Origin: Akkermansia muciniphila
GTDB taxonomy: Bacteria > Verrucomicrobiota > Verrucomicrobiia > Verrucomicrobiales > Akkermansiaceae
Reading direction: 5' to 3'
NCBI GenBank assembly: GCA_945888515.1
Contig: CAMDAD010000011.1
Location: forward strand, 1 to 64,000
DNA length: 64,000 bases
A program made the position numbers and the translations under genes. A model generated the notes under the pieces. That model was given only the letters and a program-made list of their open reading frames with translations. It was not told where the DNA came from and ran no database searches. Shown here piece by piece: positions 53,458-62,406 of the stretch (position 1 is the stretch's first letter; each line of letters starts with the position of its first letter).

Positions 53458-55173
53458 ATGCAAATCAACCAAATCACCGTCAGCGCCATACTGCTCCTAG
53501 CGCCCATCCGCGCGCAGGAATCCCTCCTCACGGACGCCTCGCAGTGGTCCCGCATTGAGAAAGCGATGCCTGCCCAAGCCACCGCCAAACCTCTCAAGCC
53601 ACGTAAGCTACTTATCTTCAACCGCAATGTCGAATACGATGGTCACCGTGCATCCATTCTTGCTGGCAGTGAAGCCTTCCGTCAGTTTGGCAAAAAAACC
53701 GGAGCATTTGAAGCGATCATCAGCGAAGACCCTGCGATGTTTGATCGCGACAAACTTGCGCAATTCGATGCTGTTTTTCTCAACAATAACATTGGATCTT
53801 GTGTCTCTGAAAATGAGCGCCGTAAAAACCTCCTCGAATTCGTTACCAGCGGTGGCGGCTTGATGGGAGTTCATGGCACCTCTATCGCCTTCACCAAATG
53901 GCAATGGCCGCCGCTAGAAGACTGGTACGAATTTGGCCACATGCTCGGAGCGCGTGGAGCTAGACATCGCGGTGGATATGTGAAAGAACCGATCGTGATG
54001 GCGCTCGATGACCCAGCGCATCCCCTCGTTGATATCTTCGCCAAAGAAAGCTACCCATGGGTCGATGAGATTTTCCGGTTTCATGCACCTTATTCACGAA
54101 AAAACGTGCGCGTTTTATTAAAAATCGACACTCAAAAAACCGACCTCTCCACCTACCTGCCGGATGACAAGGACAAGTGCCTCCGCTCCGACCACGACTA
54201 CGCCCTCGCTTGGATCCGCAACTATGGCAAAGGCCGCGTCTTCTACTCCGCTCTCGCCCACAGCCCACATGTCTTCGAAGATCCGAAAATGCTACGCTTC
54301 TATCTCGACGGTGTCCAGTTTGTCCTCGGCGATCTAGCAGCCCCCACCACACCCAGCGCTTTTCTAACACCCGCCGTTAGCGCCCAGGAAAAGCTCGGCT
54401 GGCGCATCGGCATCGAGGCATACACCTTTCACAAATTCACCTTCTTCGAAGCCATCGAAAAGACCGCTGAGCTGGGACTTCCTTACATCGGTGGACTCAG
54501 CTTCATGCAGCAGGTCAGCAAGGAGATTCCGAAGAACTTTGACCAAAATCTCTCCGACGACGAGCTGCTCCAGATCCGTATGAAACTCGAGTCCGCCGGA
54601 ATCCGCATGCCCGTCTATTATGCGCAGACCATCCCGTCCGACGAAAACGCTTGCCGTAAGCTCTTTGAATTTGGAAACAAAATGGGTATCGAAACCTTTA
54701 TCTGCGAACCCAAAGCCGAGCAACTCGAGCTCCTTGACAAGCTCGCCAACGAATACGAAATCAATATTGGCCTCCACAACCACGGTCCTGACATTTCCCC
54801 TCACCTCTGGCGTCCTGAGATGGTGTTGGCCTTATGCAAAGACCGCAGCAAACGTATCGGCGCCGCGCCCGACCTCGGCTATTGGCTGCGCCACGGCATC
54901 GATCCTGTCGAAGCCGTTCGCCTCCTGAAAGACCGCATCCTCACCGTCCAGATGCACGACCTCCATGAAGCTGGCAAAAACGGCCACGACGTCCCCTGGG
55001 GCAGCGGAACCGGAAAGTCCCGCGAGTTTTTCCAAGAACTCCAACGTCATAACATCAAGCCCACGATGATCGGCATCGAGTATTCCTACGACTGGTTCGA
55101 ATCCATGCCCAAGCTCGCCAAGAGTATCGAATTTTTCAACACGACCACCTTGGAACTCTCCGCCAAACCCTAA
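53458..55173 (+). CDS. Exported ThuA domain - sugar isomerase/epimerase fusion
   Basis: A 571-residue protein from ATG 53458, with signal peptide MQINQITVSAILLLAPIRAQ. The first half (about 45-285) is a ThuA/trehalose-utilisation domain of the glutamine-amidotransferase fold: KLLIFNRNVEYDGHRASI, FDAVFLNNNIG, SGGGLMGVHGTSIAF, GHMLGARGARHRGGY and GKGRVFYSALAHSPHVF. The second half (about 310-565) is an AP-endonuclease-2/xylose-isomerase-like TIM barrel with RIGIEAYTFHKFTFFEAIEK, IGLHNHGPD, APDLGYWLRHGIDPVE, VQMHDLHE and IGIEYSYDW; the Glu, His, Asp and His metal ligands are visible. The two domains are often separate exported genes in Planctomycetes and Verrucomicrobia. Substrate is probably a sugar or keto-sugar; not determinable. 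Last gene of the run. Confidence 0.85.
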   Translation: MQINQITVSAILLLAPIRAQESLLTDASQWSRIEKAMPAQATAKPLKPRKLLIFNRNVEYDGHRASILAGSEAFRQFGKKTGAFEAIISEDPAMFDRDKLAQFDAVFLNNNIGSCVSENERRKNLLEFVTSGGGLMGVHGTSIAFTKWQWPPLEDWYEFGHMLGARGARHRGGYVKEPIVMALDDPAHPLVDIFAKESYPWVDEIFRFHAPYSRKNVRVLLKIDTQKTDLSTYLPDDKDKCLRSDHDYALAWIRNYGKGRVFYSALAHSPHVFEDPKMLRFYLDGVQFVLGDLAAPTTPSAFLTPAVSAQEKLGWRIGIEAYTFHKFTFFEAIEKTAELGLPYIGGLSFMQQVSKEIPKNFDQNLSDDELLQIRMKLESAGIRMPVYYAQTIPSDENACRKLFEFGNKMGIETFICEPKAEQLELLDKLANEYEINIGLHNHGPDISPHLWRPEMVLALCKDRSKRIGAAPDLGYWLRHGIDPVEAVRLLKDRILTVQMHDLHEAGKNGHDVPWGSGTGKSREFFQELQRHNIKPTMIGIEYSYDWFESMPKLAKSIEFFNTTTLELSAKP

Positions 55174-55184
55174 CGGATCCATCG

Positions 55185-55211
55185 ATGAACCGCCGCGCAT
55201 TCCTCGCGTAG
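55185..55211 (+). pseudogene. Stub of a Tat leader (MNRRAFLA-stop)
   Basis: Eleven bases behind the ThuA-fusion stop an ATG opens the frame M-N-R-R-A-F-L-A and meets TAG. M-N-R-R-x-F-L is the usual start of twin-arginine signal peptides on exported verrucomicrobial and planctomycete enzymes (for example Gfo/Idh-type oxidoreductases that often follow ThuA or isomerase genes). It probably marks the place where another gene of the operon once began. The remaining bases to 55267 show no continuation. Confidence 0.35.
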
Positions 55212-55267
55212 ACCGCATTCATCGAGGAACAAGCTCGCGTAATCGCGAAAAACTAAAGCTACGTTTC

Positions 55268-55888
55268 CTAGCCTTCGACAAGTCCACGCTGCAACGCGAT
55301 ACTTGCTGCGTGAGTACGGTCTTTGGCACCCAACTTCTGCATGATATGCGAGATGTGGAGTTTTACTGTGTTCTCGCTAATCGAAAGATGATTGGCAATT
55401 TCCTTGTTTGAATTTCCGCGGACTAACTCTGCTATGACCTCAATCTCACGCGGAGTGAGTTCAGGGTGATTGAGGCGCGCCACGAGTTTAGCCGTAATAT
55501 TCGGGGCAAAAGCTGACTTGCCATTTGCTGCGCCTATGACTGCTTGGATCAATTCCGGACGCCGCGTCGATTTTGGTATGTAGCCAACTGCTCCTGATCG
55601 AGCGGCTTGGAATATAATCTCTTCTGATTCAAAAGCGGAGATTACTAGCACACGAGCATCGGGAAAAGAACGACGCAGTGCTTGGATCAACTCGCCACCA
55701 GTTGCATCAGGCAAACGCCAATCCATAAGAACGAGATCGGGCTCATGCTTGCGATAAAGTTCAATCACTTCAGCGCCGCATTCTGCCTCGGCAACAACTT
55801 CGATCTCAGGTTCAATATTGAGCGAAGAGGCGAGACCAAGCCGCACGACAAAATGGTCATCAACTAGGAGAATTCGGATTGTTTTCAT
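55268..55888 (-). CDS. NarL/FixJ-type response regulator
   Basis: A 206-residue two-component regulator. Receiver domain residues 1-120: acidic pair DD at 10-11 (LLVDDH), phospho-acceptor D56 (LVLMDWRLP), and the conserved Lys at 106 (GYIPKS). The LuxR-type DNA-binding domain is at about 142-205 with LTPREIEVIAELVRGNSNKE and ISENTVKLHISHIMQKL. Start ATG 55888 overlaps the kinase stop as ATGA; a longer start at 55897 exists. Partner of the histidine kinase directly upstream. The target may be the exported-protein genes facing it at 43081-55173 or the GH16 gene, but no binding site could be identified. Confidence 0.93.
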   Translation of the reverse strand: MKTIRILLVDDHFVVRLGLASSLNIEPEIEVVAEAECGAEVIELYRKHEPDLVLMDWRLPDATGGELIQALRRSFPDARVLVISAFESEEIIFQAARSGAVGYIPKSTRRPELIQAVIGAANGKSAFAPNITAKLVARLNHPELTPREIEVIAELVRGNSNKEIANHLSISENTVKLHISHIMQKLGAKDRTHAASIALQRGLVEG

Positions 55889-58014
55889 AGATGGCATGAG
55901 GATTTGGGGAGACTAAGTCGAATGAGAGTTCCCGACGTCTCAGGAGTGGGAGGAGAAATGATTTGTAGAGAAGCATTCAGACGCAGCGCGCGCTCGCGCA
56001 TGCCTAACAAACCGAAGTGACCTTCCGTGGAAGCTTGTTCCATCGCTGCTGGGGGCATCCCTTTGCCGTTATCTAAAATCGCAAGTATCCAAGCTTCGTC
56101 ATCCTCATTCCAAGATATGAAAATCTCTGAACAATCTGCATGCTTGAACGCATTGGTCACTGCTACATTTGCAATGCGTATCAATTGCAGTGAAATCATC
56201 CGTGGCAAAATCTCCTTGTTTTCTCCAATACGAAAACACAGACGGCATGCTGCATTATCCGGCCATGATTGGCTAAGCGTCTCTTGCAACTCTGCTCCGA
56301 ATGAATTACCAGCACAATGTTGAGGGTCACGCAAATCCCAGATGGCTTGACGAGCTTCGGCACGGCTGTGGTCTGCCATACGGGCCGCCCTTTCTAACAA
56401 ACCACCAACAGGAGCATCGCTTGGTATCATGGTCGCAGCTGCGTCTAACTGCATCGTTAGTCCCGCAAAATGTTGCTCAAAGGAATCATGCCAATCACGT
56501 GCAATGCGTAATCTTTCAGCATCCACTGCTTCCCGCGAGGCGGTGGCGCGGATCAACTCAGACTGTTGTTTTACCTTACGCCGAAGCGCAACTACCCAAG
56601 CAGCTGCCAATATAACAATACAAACGATGGCCGAGAGTAGCGTTACCAAGCGATGAAATGTCCAGAATGGAGCAGGCGCTAGAAGTTGCAGATCATGGGA
56701 CTGACGCAATAGAAGATGCAGCGCGTCTTTAGCGGAATCAAAGTCCAAAATCGGCGAAGGTCGATTGAGTAAAATTCCATCTAACGAAATGACTGCACCT
56801 CGCTGCTGCACGGCGGCATCAATCAGATTTGAGCTGCCTTTCAAATGAGCGAAGACCACAGTGCCGCCTACTTGGAGAACCCACAGTATTTCGTTAGGTC
56901 CGCGAAGCACTTCCACAATAGTGGCCTGCATACGTGACAAACGCCCATGCATCATCACCGCTTTCAGATCCTGACCCGCCAGATTTACTGGCTCCGTGGT
57001 TGGGGTGGGTGAGGAAGCGGGCTTCCACATGGCATCGCATAGTTCGCCGACACCATGAAAGGAAGACGGGCGCCCCGCGCAGATGACAGACTGGTTGAGC
57101 ATCGGAAGAATGGGTTCGGTGCAATGAATCCATGCGGAACTAGTTCCCGTTTGTAAGAAAAAACCTTCATCTGGGTGCAACCAAGTGACTAATCCGCGGA
57201 CCACGACCCTTGCATGTAGTCCCTCGCTTTCCTTGATCCACGGCAACTCATCAATTCTGACGCTCCGCGCCTCAAAGCATTTTTCTTTTTCCTCGGGAGC
57301 GAGGGCAATTTGTTGCACAGAGGGCACAAGAAAAATTCTTCGCATCACCAAGGGATTGATTGATACGGGTGAATCGGCAAAAACACCGTGCAATCGCACT
57401 CGTAATCCGCGCAAATGGTTCGGTAGTTGGTTGGGTCGAGATAGCCCCGGAAGATAGACAGGCACCGATGGATTTTCCTGCAGTGTTACCTTCGCACGAT
57501 CTCCCTCGATCTCCACTTCGCTCACATGCGCATCCATGCACATCCAGCGTGCTCCCTGCACTTCCCTAGCTTTACCCGCATCTGGTAAATGTATGGGTGT
57601 AGGCAAAACGGAGCGTCCGATTCGTTCGATGATTGGACTCGTATCAAAGTTGATGCCGCGTATGTTTCTGCCATTGTAACCTGGATCGAGAAATCCTGAA
57701 ACCAAAACCTCATCACCAGTCATGGCATCGGAATGGTCTGTGATATGCAAATAGATGGCCCCTGTGGCATCTTGCAAAAAAGCCATGCGGTGGGCTGGTT
57801 CATGGTAGGTGAGCACCCCCCGCACTGTCACCGCCATTCCGGATTTGGCGGCCTCGTCAGGCATGGCAAGTAGTTCGGCAATCGTAAGACAGCGAGAAGA
57901 GGGCGAGGCCTCAACTCCCATGGTGAGAATCAGGGCGAAAGATCCGATCAAGATGCCTTGGACGATCTTTCGGATATCGCCGAGTATTCGTGATTGTTTT
58001 GGCTCATGTCTCAT
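55885..58014 (-). CDS. Sensor histidine kinase with two OB-like extracytoplasmic domains
   Basis: A 709-residue NarX-class membrane kinase. N-terminal hydrophobic segment/signal (about 18-36); exported sensor part with two similar beta-rich units: about 58-125 (VTVRGVLTYHEPAHRMAFLQD) and about 250-315 (VVVRGLVTWLHPDEGFFLQTG), the 'RGxVTxxxPxxxxFLQ' OB-like type often seen in Verrucomicrobia and Acidobacteria; membrane helix at about 452-474; HisKA_3 dimer domain with the phospho-His in ARDWHDSFEQH near 505; HATPase domain with VTNAFKHA, LDNGKGMPP and GHFGLLGMRERAL. Operon with the response regulator (ATGA overlap). The ligand is unknown; the nearby GH16 and carbohydrate-module genes make a saccharide plausible. 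Confidence 0.9.
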   Translation of the reverse strand: MRHEPKQSRILGDIRKIVQGILIGSFALILTMGVEASPSSRCLTIAELLAMPDEAAKSGMAVTVRGVLTYHEPAHRMAFLQDATGAIYLHITDHSDAMTGDEVLVSGFLDPGYNGRNIRGINFDTSPIIERIGRSVLPTPIHLPDAGKAREVQGARWMCMDAHVSEVEIEGDRAKVTLQENPSVPVYLPGLSRPNQLPNHLRGLRVRLHGVFADSPVSINPLVMRRIFLVPSVQQIALAPEEKEKCFEARSVRIDELPWIKESEGLHARVVVRGLVTWLHPDEGFFLQTGTSSAWIHCTEPILPMLNQSVICAGRPSSFHGVGELCDAMWKPASSPTPTTEPVNLAGQDLKAVMMHGRLSRMQATIVEVLRGPNEILWVLQVGGTVVFAHLKGSSNLIDAAVQQRGAVISLDGILLNRPSPILDFDSAKDALHLLLRQSHDLQLLAPAPFWTFHRLVTLLSAIVCIVILAAAWVVALRRKVKQQSELIRATASREAVDAERLRIARDWHDSFEQHFAGLTMQLDAAATMIPSDAPVGGLLERAARMADHSRAEARQAIWDLRDPQHCAGNSFGAELQETLSQSWPDNAACRLCFRIGENKEILPRMISLQLIRIANVAVTNAFKHADCSEIFISWNEDDEAWILAILDNGKGMPPAAMEQASTEGHFGLLGMRERALRLNASLQIISPPTPETSGTLIRLSLPKSSCHL

Positions 58015-58192
58015 CCAATGGTTGGTGAGACTCTAGTGAATCGTCGTTGATACGCAATCGAAAAGAGAGTTGTTACAACAGTCGATCTGCTCTGAGTATC
58101 TGTTGAATCGCGCGATCGAGCTGCACCGCATTCGAGGAGTCTATTTCTTTACACGATGCGAGTTGCGGAATCGCTTCAAGCGCGATTCCGTG

Positions 58193-59437
58193 TCACTTCC
58201 GTTGGTAAACGCGAACGTAGTCGATCTCCATGAAAGTGCCGTGGATGGCATCGGTAATTTTCCCGCCCCAGGGAATGATGGCGAGGCTGAGCCAGATGGG
58301 AGCAGGGCTGTGACAGAAGGTGTTTTTTTCACGACGAATTTCTTTTCCGTTGAAATAAAATACCAATTCTTTTTCAGACCATTCGAGACCGTAGGTCTGG
58401 AAGTCGTGCGCAAAGTTATATTGGCCGGTGTTGCGATCGAATTGGGTGATGGTCACCCATCGATCGCCGTTGTGGTATTCGATGTGATAGTGTTCCATGG
58501 TGCCACGCCACGTTTTTTTGTCCGGCCAGCCTTGGACAAACTGTAGGCATCCGATCTCACGTTCGCCGGCGAGCGTAAACTCGAGCGACTTGATTCCATC
58601 GGTCTGAGTGATCCAGCGCTTGGAGATGTCGCCATCCGCTACACGCGAGGGGCTGTTGTCCTTGGCCGCATAAGAGCCGCTGGCGCTGATACGAGTGCCT
58701 CTTTCCCTAGCGAAATTGACGAGGCCCGGCTTGTCTTTGTCGGCGGTTTTTGAATTGGCAAGCGGGTATCCCTGCGGTGAAACGGGAAAGAGGCGAAATT
58801 CACCGATATGAAAATGACTGGCGTTTTTCGAGGTAAGACGAATGCGTTGTGTTTTAATGGGTATCTCTAGGGGTAGATTTACCACGGGACTGATGCCGTA
58901 TGGGAAGCTTTGCGAGGAACTGGGGTGAGTTTTTTTTCCGTTCACCACCGTGATGTCCGACCAATTGTGGATGTTGGTGTTGATCTCATTCGGGTAGTGG
59001 CCTTCGTTGATATCGATTTCGAACGCTTTTTTTCCTTCCGCTACTTTGCCTTGAGTCATCAACCAGAACGAGTTATTCGTGCCCTCGGCGGCGGCGTAGC
59101 GGTAGCGGCATTCGAAGTAGCCATACTGGAAGTGTTGTTTCGTCCAGACATTGCCAGAGGTCCAGTCGTTGCCCCCACGCGATTCCTTGCGGTTGATGAG
59201 TTTCAATGTGCCGTCCTTGACCACGGCGTTCTCACGCCAGCGACTGCTGAGAATGTGAGTGCTGCTGGAGTTCTGCGATTGCCATTTTTCCTCGAGCTGG
59301 GCATCGGGGTAATCGAATTCATCGCGCCAACTCAGTTGCCATTTTTCCGCGCCACCGGGGAGTAGCGAGGAAGCCTGTTGGGCCATGAGGTTACTGCTGA
59401 GGGCGATGGCGAAAGGAATGAGACGTTGGATGAGCAT
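58193..59437 (-). CDS. Exported GH16 glycoside hydrolase interrupted by a discoidin-like insert
   Basis: A 414-residue secreted enzyme (signal residues 1-20). GH16 enzymes cut beta-1,3- or beta-1,4-glucans and galactans such as laminarin, agar or carrageenan by a retaining mechanism. The catalytic motif E-x-D-x-x-E is present as EIDINE (E140, D142, E145). The first part of the fold (FDYPDAQLEEKW to IHNWSD) covers residues 38-161, and the last strands (DFQTYGLEWSEKELVFYFNG to VRVYQ) resume at about 344. The ~170 residues between are not GH16: they look like discoidin/F5-8-type C sequence (IRLTSKNASHFHIGEF, PSRVADGDISKRWITQ, REIGCLQFVQGW), which often binds sugars. Divergent from lysS, 178 bases from the kinase start. 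Confidence 0.85.
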   Translation of the reverse strand: MLIQRLIPFAIALSSNLMAQQASSLLPGGAEKWQLSWRDEFDYPDAQLEEKWQSQNSSSTHILSSRWRENAVVKDGTLKLINRKESRGGNDWTSGNVWTKQHFQYGYFECRYRYAAAEGTNNSFWLMTQGKVAEGKKAFEIDINEGHYPNEINTNIHNWSDITVVNGKKTHPSSSQSFPYGISPVVNLPLEIPIKTQRIRLTSKNASHFHIGEFRLFPVSPQGYPLANSKTADKDKPGLVNFARERGTRISASGSYAAKDNSPSRVADGDISKRWITQTDGIKSLEFTLAGEREIGCLQFVQGWPDKKTWRGTMEHYHIEYHNGDRWVTITQFDRNTGQYNFAHDFQTYGLEWSEKELVFYFNGKEIRREKNTFCHSPAPIWLSLAIIPWGGKITDAIHGTFMEIDYVRVYQRK

Positions 59438-59608
59438 GAGAGATGACTGTGCGTAAGATTACGTCCTGACGAAAGAAAATTTGCCGAGAAATGGTCAGGC
59501 GGGTGGATTTTGTCGTCAGGGGGCGAGTTAGCTCGTCGTGGAAAAATCCGGCATCCGTGCATTTTGCTGTTTCCCAAACGTCCTTCCTCGCGTAAGTCAT
59601 TTGCCGTC

Positions 59609-61078
59609 ATGTCTGAAGATGCCACACACCATTCCACCGAAGCAGAATTGATCGCCGTGCGCCGTGCTAAGCTGGCGAAGCTGCGCGAACTCGGTGTCGA
59701 TCCGTTCGGGGCTCGCTTCGAGGTCACCACGACGCCTGCGGCATTGCAGTCGGATTTCGCCGAGGGCGTGAAGGTCAAGGTGGCGGGACGCATCACTGGC
59801 CTGCGTGATATGGGCAAGTCAGTCTTTTTCCATCTCGGTGATGTCTTGGGGGCTATACAAGGTTATGTCGGACTCAAAACGTTGTCCGAGCAGGACGTGG
59901 CGATTTGGCAATGCCTCGATCGCGGCGACTGGATCGGCATCGAAGGAGAAACATTCCTGACGCGCACAGGCGAGCCGACCATCAAGGTCGAGTCGTTCAC
60001 CGTGCTCTCAAAGTCACTGCGCCCGATGCCGGATAAATGGCACGGCGTGGCGGATCGGGAAATCAAGTACCGCAAGCGCCACCTCGACCTGATGGGCAAT
60101 CCGCAGAGTGCGGATGTGTTTGTGAAACGCATTTTGATGGTGGCGGAAATTCGTCGTTTTTTCCAAGAGCGTGGCTTCCTGGAAGTCGAGACGCCGATGC
60201 TGCAGGATGTCGCGGGTGGTGCGGCAGCGCGTCCGTTTGAAACCTATCACAATGCGCTGGGCATGCCGCTTACGCTGCGCATCGCGCCCGAACTTTTTCT
60301 CAAGCGTCTGCTGGTCGGCGGCTTCACGAAAATTTTCGAACTGAATCGCAACTTCCGCAACGAAGGGATTTCGCGCAGGCACAATCCCGAGTTCACGATG
60401 CTTGAGGCGTATTGGGCGTTTTCTGATTTCGAGGAAATGGCGAATCTAGTGGAAGAGCTGACCTGCACGCTGGCTGAGAAGTTTTGCGGCGGCTTGCAGA
60501 TCGAGCACAAGGACGAGGAAGGAAATCCCATCCGCACCATCAATCTGGCGCGTCCGTGGAAACGCGCGGGCTATCACGACCTGATCAAGCAGGCCGCTGG
60601 CGACGACTTTTTCGACATCACCCCGGAGCAGCGCCGCGCGCGCTGTGCGGAAAAAGGTGTGGAGATTTCCGCTCACATGGAAGACTACGAAGTGGTGCAG
60701 CAGGTATTCGAAAAACTGGTGGAGGAAAAAACGTTTGATCCGTGTTTTGTGACACGTGTTGCCTCCGAGTTGGTGCCCTTGGCGAAAGTGACACCCGGCG
60801 GGAAAACGGTTGAGGTGTATGAGCTCATCATCAATGGTCAGGAAATTTCACCCGGCTACTCGGAACTGAATGATCCCGATGTGCAGCGGGATCGCTTGGA
60901 GCACCAGTCCGGTGGCGAGGAGCAAAAAGTGGACTACGATTTCATCGAGACGCTGGAGCACGGAATGCCGCCCGCGGGTGGTATTGGTATCGGCATCGAT
61001 CGACTGATCATGATGCTCACCGGCGCGCCGACCATTCGCGATGTGGTTCTATTCCCACAGCTTAAGAAAAAAGACTGA
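59609..61078 (+). CDS. lysS: Lysyl-tRNA synthetase (class II)
   Basis: Charges tRNA-Lys. It has 489 residues from ATG 59609 ([20 protein letters not shown]), the usual length. An OB-fold anticodon-binding domain lies at about 50-150 ([20 protein letters not shown]). The class II core has motif 1 around [20 protein letters not shown], motif 2 in [20 protein letters not shown], and motif 3 in [15 protein letters not shown] followed by [13 protein letters not shown]. In-frame codons extend to 59510 but are not conserved. The stop is two bases before the next gene's ATG, so the phosphatase-like gene is probably co-transcribed. No T-box or other leader is visible upstream. Confidence 0.97.
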   Translation: MSEDATHHSTEAELIAVRRAKLAKLRELGVDPFGARFEVTTTPAALQSDFAEGVKVKVAGRITGLRDMGKSVFFHLGDVLGAIQGYVGLKTLSEQDVAIWQCLDRGDWIGIEGETFLTRTGEPTIKVESFTVLSKSLRPMPDKWHGVADREIKYRKRHLDLMGNPQSADVFVKRILMVAEIRRFFQERGFLEVETPMLQDVAGGAAARPFETYHNALGMPLTLRIAPELFLKRLLVGGFTKIFELNRNFRNEGISRRHNPEFTMLEAYWAFSDFEEMANLVEELTCTLAEKFCGGLQIEHKDEEGNPIRTINLARPWKRAGYHDLIKQAAGDDFFDITPEQRRARCAEKGVEISAHMEDYEVVQQVFEKLVEEKTFDPCFVTRVASELVPLAKVTPGGKTVEVYELIINGQEISPGYSELNDPDVQRDRLEHQSGGEEQKVDYDFIETLEHGMPPAGGIGIGIDRLIMMLTGAPTIRDVVLFPQLKKKD

Positions 61079-61080
61079 CG

Positions 61081-61956
61081 ATGATGGGCCGAATGTTCCG
61101 CACGCTTTCTGTGATTGTCAGTCTGCTGGCTATGGCTGATGCGGCGGAACTCCAGCTATCTTTTGCGTCTTATAACATCCGCTACCCGGCGCACGAAGAC
61201 ACCGATTGGCGGTCGTGGCCGAAGCGCTTGCATCGACTGGTTGCCACTGTGCGACGCATGAATCCCGATGTGATGGGAGTGCAGGAAGCGATGCACGCGC
61301 AGGTAGCGGACATGCGCTTGTCCTTGCCGGACTATGATTTTTACGGCTACGGCCGCGATGATGGCAAGACGCGTGGCGAGTATTCCGGGGTCTTTTACCG
61401 GCGCGATCGTTTCATCAGGGATCCTGACGATGCGGGCCAATTCTGGCTGTCCGCTACGCCCGAGGTGCCTGGCTCGAAAACCTGGGGCAATGAGATTCCC
61501 CGGATCACCACGTGGATCCATTTGCGCGATCGTGCGACGCAGCGGGGATTTACGGTCTATAACGCGCATTGGGATCATCGGCACCAGGGCTCGCGCGTGG
61601 AGGCGGCGTTTCTCATCGCAAAACGCATCGATGCCCGCAAGCACACTGCTGATCCCGTGGTGTTGTTAGGGGATTTCAATGCGACCGAGGGAAACAATGC
61701 CGTCGATTATTTGGCGGGAAGGACAAACAAATGGCCTAACGCTTTGTTCGATCCGTATCATAGCTTGCATGGAGATGTGCAGGCACGGCGGACTCTGCAT
61801 TTTTGGCAAAATAACAAGGATGGCTGGGCGAAAGTCGATCACATCCTCGTCTCGAAACCCGCACGGGCGCTGCGGGCTGAAATTGTGTATGCGGCGGCAG
61901 GGGAAAAGCCGGCGTCGGATCATTATCCTGTGACTACCACGATCCTTTGGCCCTGA
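61081..61956 (+). CDS. Exported endonuclease/exonuclease/phosphatase-family hydrolase
   Basis: A 291-residue EEP-superfamily (DNase I-like) protein with a signal peptide (about residues 1-21, MFRTLSVIVSLLAMADAAE). Active-site motifs: SYNIRYP (Asn), MGVQEAM (metal Glu), YSGVFYRRDRF, VYNAHWDH (His), LLGDFNATEGN (Asp/Asn), VDHILVS (Asp) and ASDHYPV (final His). Relatives act on DNA, RNA, inositol phosphates or sphingomyelin; being exported, it likely scavenges phosphate from an outside substrate. Two bases behind lysS and convergent with the small membrane protein. Specific substrate unknown. Confidence 0.88.
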   Translation: MMGRMFRTLSVIVSLLAMADAAELQLSFASYNIRYPAHEDTDWRSWPKRLHRLVATVRRMNPDVMGVQEAMHAQVADMRLSLPDYDFYGYGRDDGKTRGEYSGVFYRRDRFIRDPDDAGQFWLSATPEVPGSKTWGNEIPRITTWIHLRDRATQRGFTVYNAHWDHRHQGSRVEAAFLIAKRIDARKHTADPVVLLGDFNATEGNNAVDYLAGRTNKWPNALFDPYHSLHGDVQARRTLHFWQNNKDGWAKVDHILVSKPARALRAEIVYAAAGEKPASDHYPVTTTILWP

Positions 61957-61962
61957 GCTAGA

Positions 61963-62310
61963 TCACCGAAGCGAGGTGATGTCATCCAGCAACATCTGCT
62001 GCTCTTCCGCACGTTTTTTGACTGCCTTGGCTTGCAACAGAATCATGAAGACACCAGCAAAAAATAGCACTTGGCCGAATGTGGGGAACAGGGCGAACAC
62101 ATACATCATGTAGTTCGAACCGCTGGACAGAGTCGTTAGTCTACCCATGGCCAGCATACTGAGAGCGACAACTATGATCGTGAAGATCGGCGATGCGATC
62201 ATGAACCAGCCAGCGGTTTTGCTAATCCGCAACGCGATGATTCCCAGAACCAGTTGCGCGATGGGCAGCAATAGCGAAAAAATCCCGAACATTCCAAATC
62301 CGTATGACAT
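61963..62310 (-). CDS. Small membrane protein of unknown function
   Basis: A 115-residue protein with three or four membrane helices (about 5-25, 32-54, 65-88) and a charged C-terminal tail (KAVKKRAEEQQMLLDD). No domain recognised. It starts MSYGFGMFGIFSLLLPIAQLV; the end is six bases from the convergent phosphatase-like gene. Coding status is supported by amphipathic helix pattern and a clean start, not by homology. Confidence 0.6.
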   Translation of the reverse strand: MSYGFGMFGIFSLLLPIAQLVLGIIALRISKTAGWFMIASPIFTIIVVALSMLAMGRLTTLSSGSNYMMYVFALFPTFGQVLFFAGVFMILLQAKAVKKRAEEQQMLLDDITSLR

Positions 62311-62406
62311 GTGCGCATCTTAGCGAAAAAATAGACGATGACAAGGACCCTATGCCTGTCAAAACGCATTGACGCCAGAGCCTTGTGCGGGCATGCTGTT
62401 GTTGAA

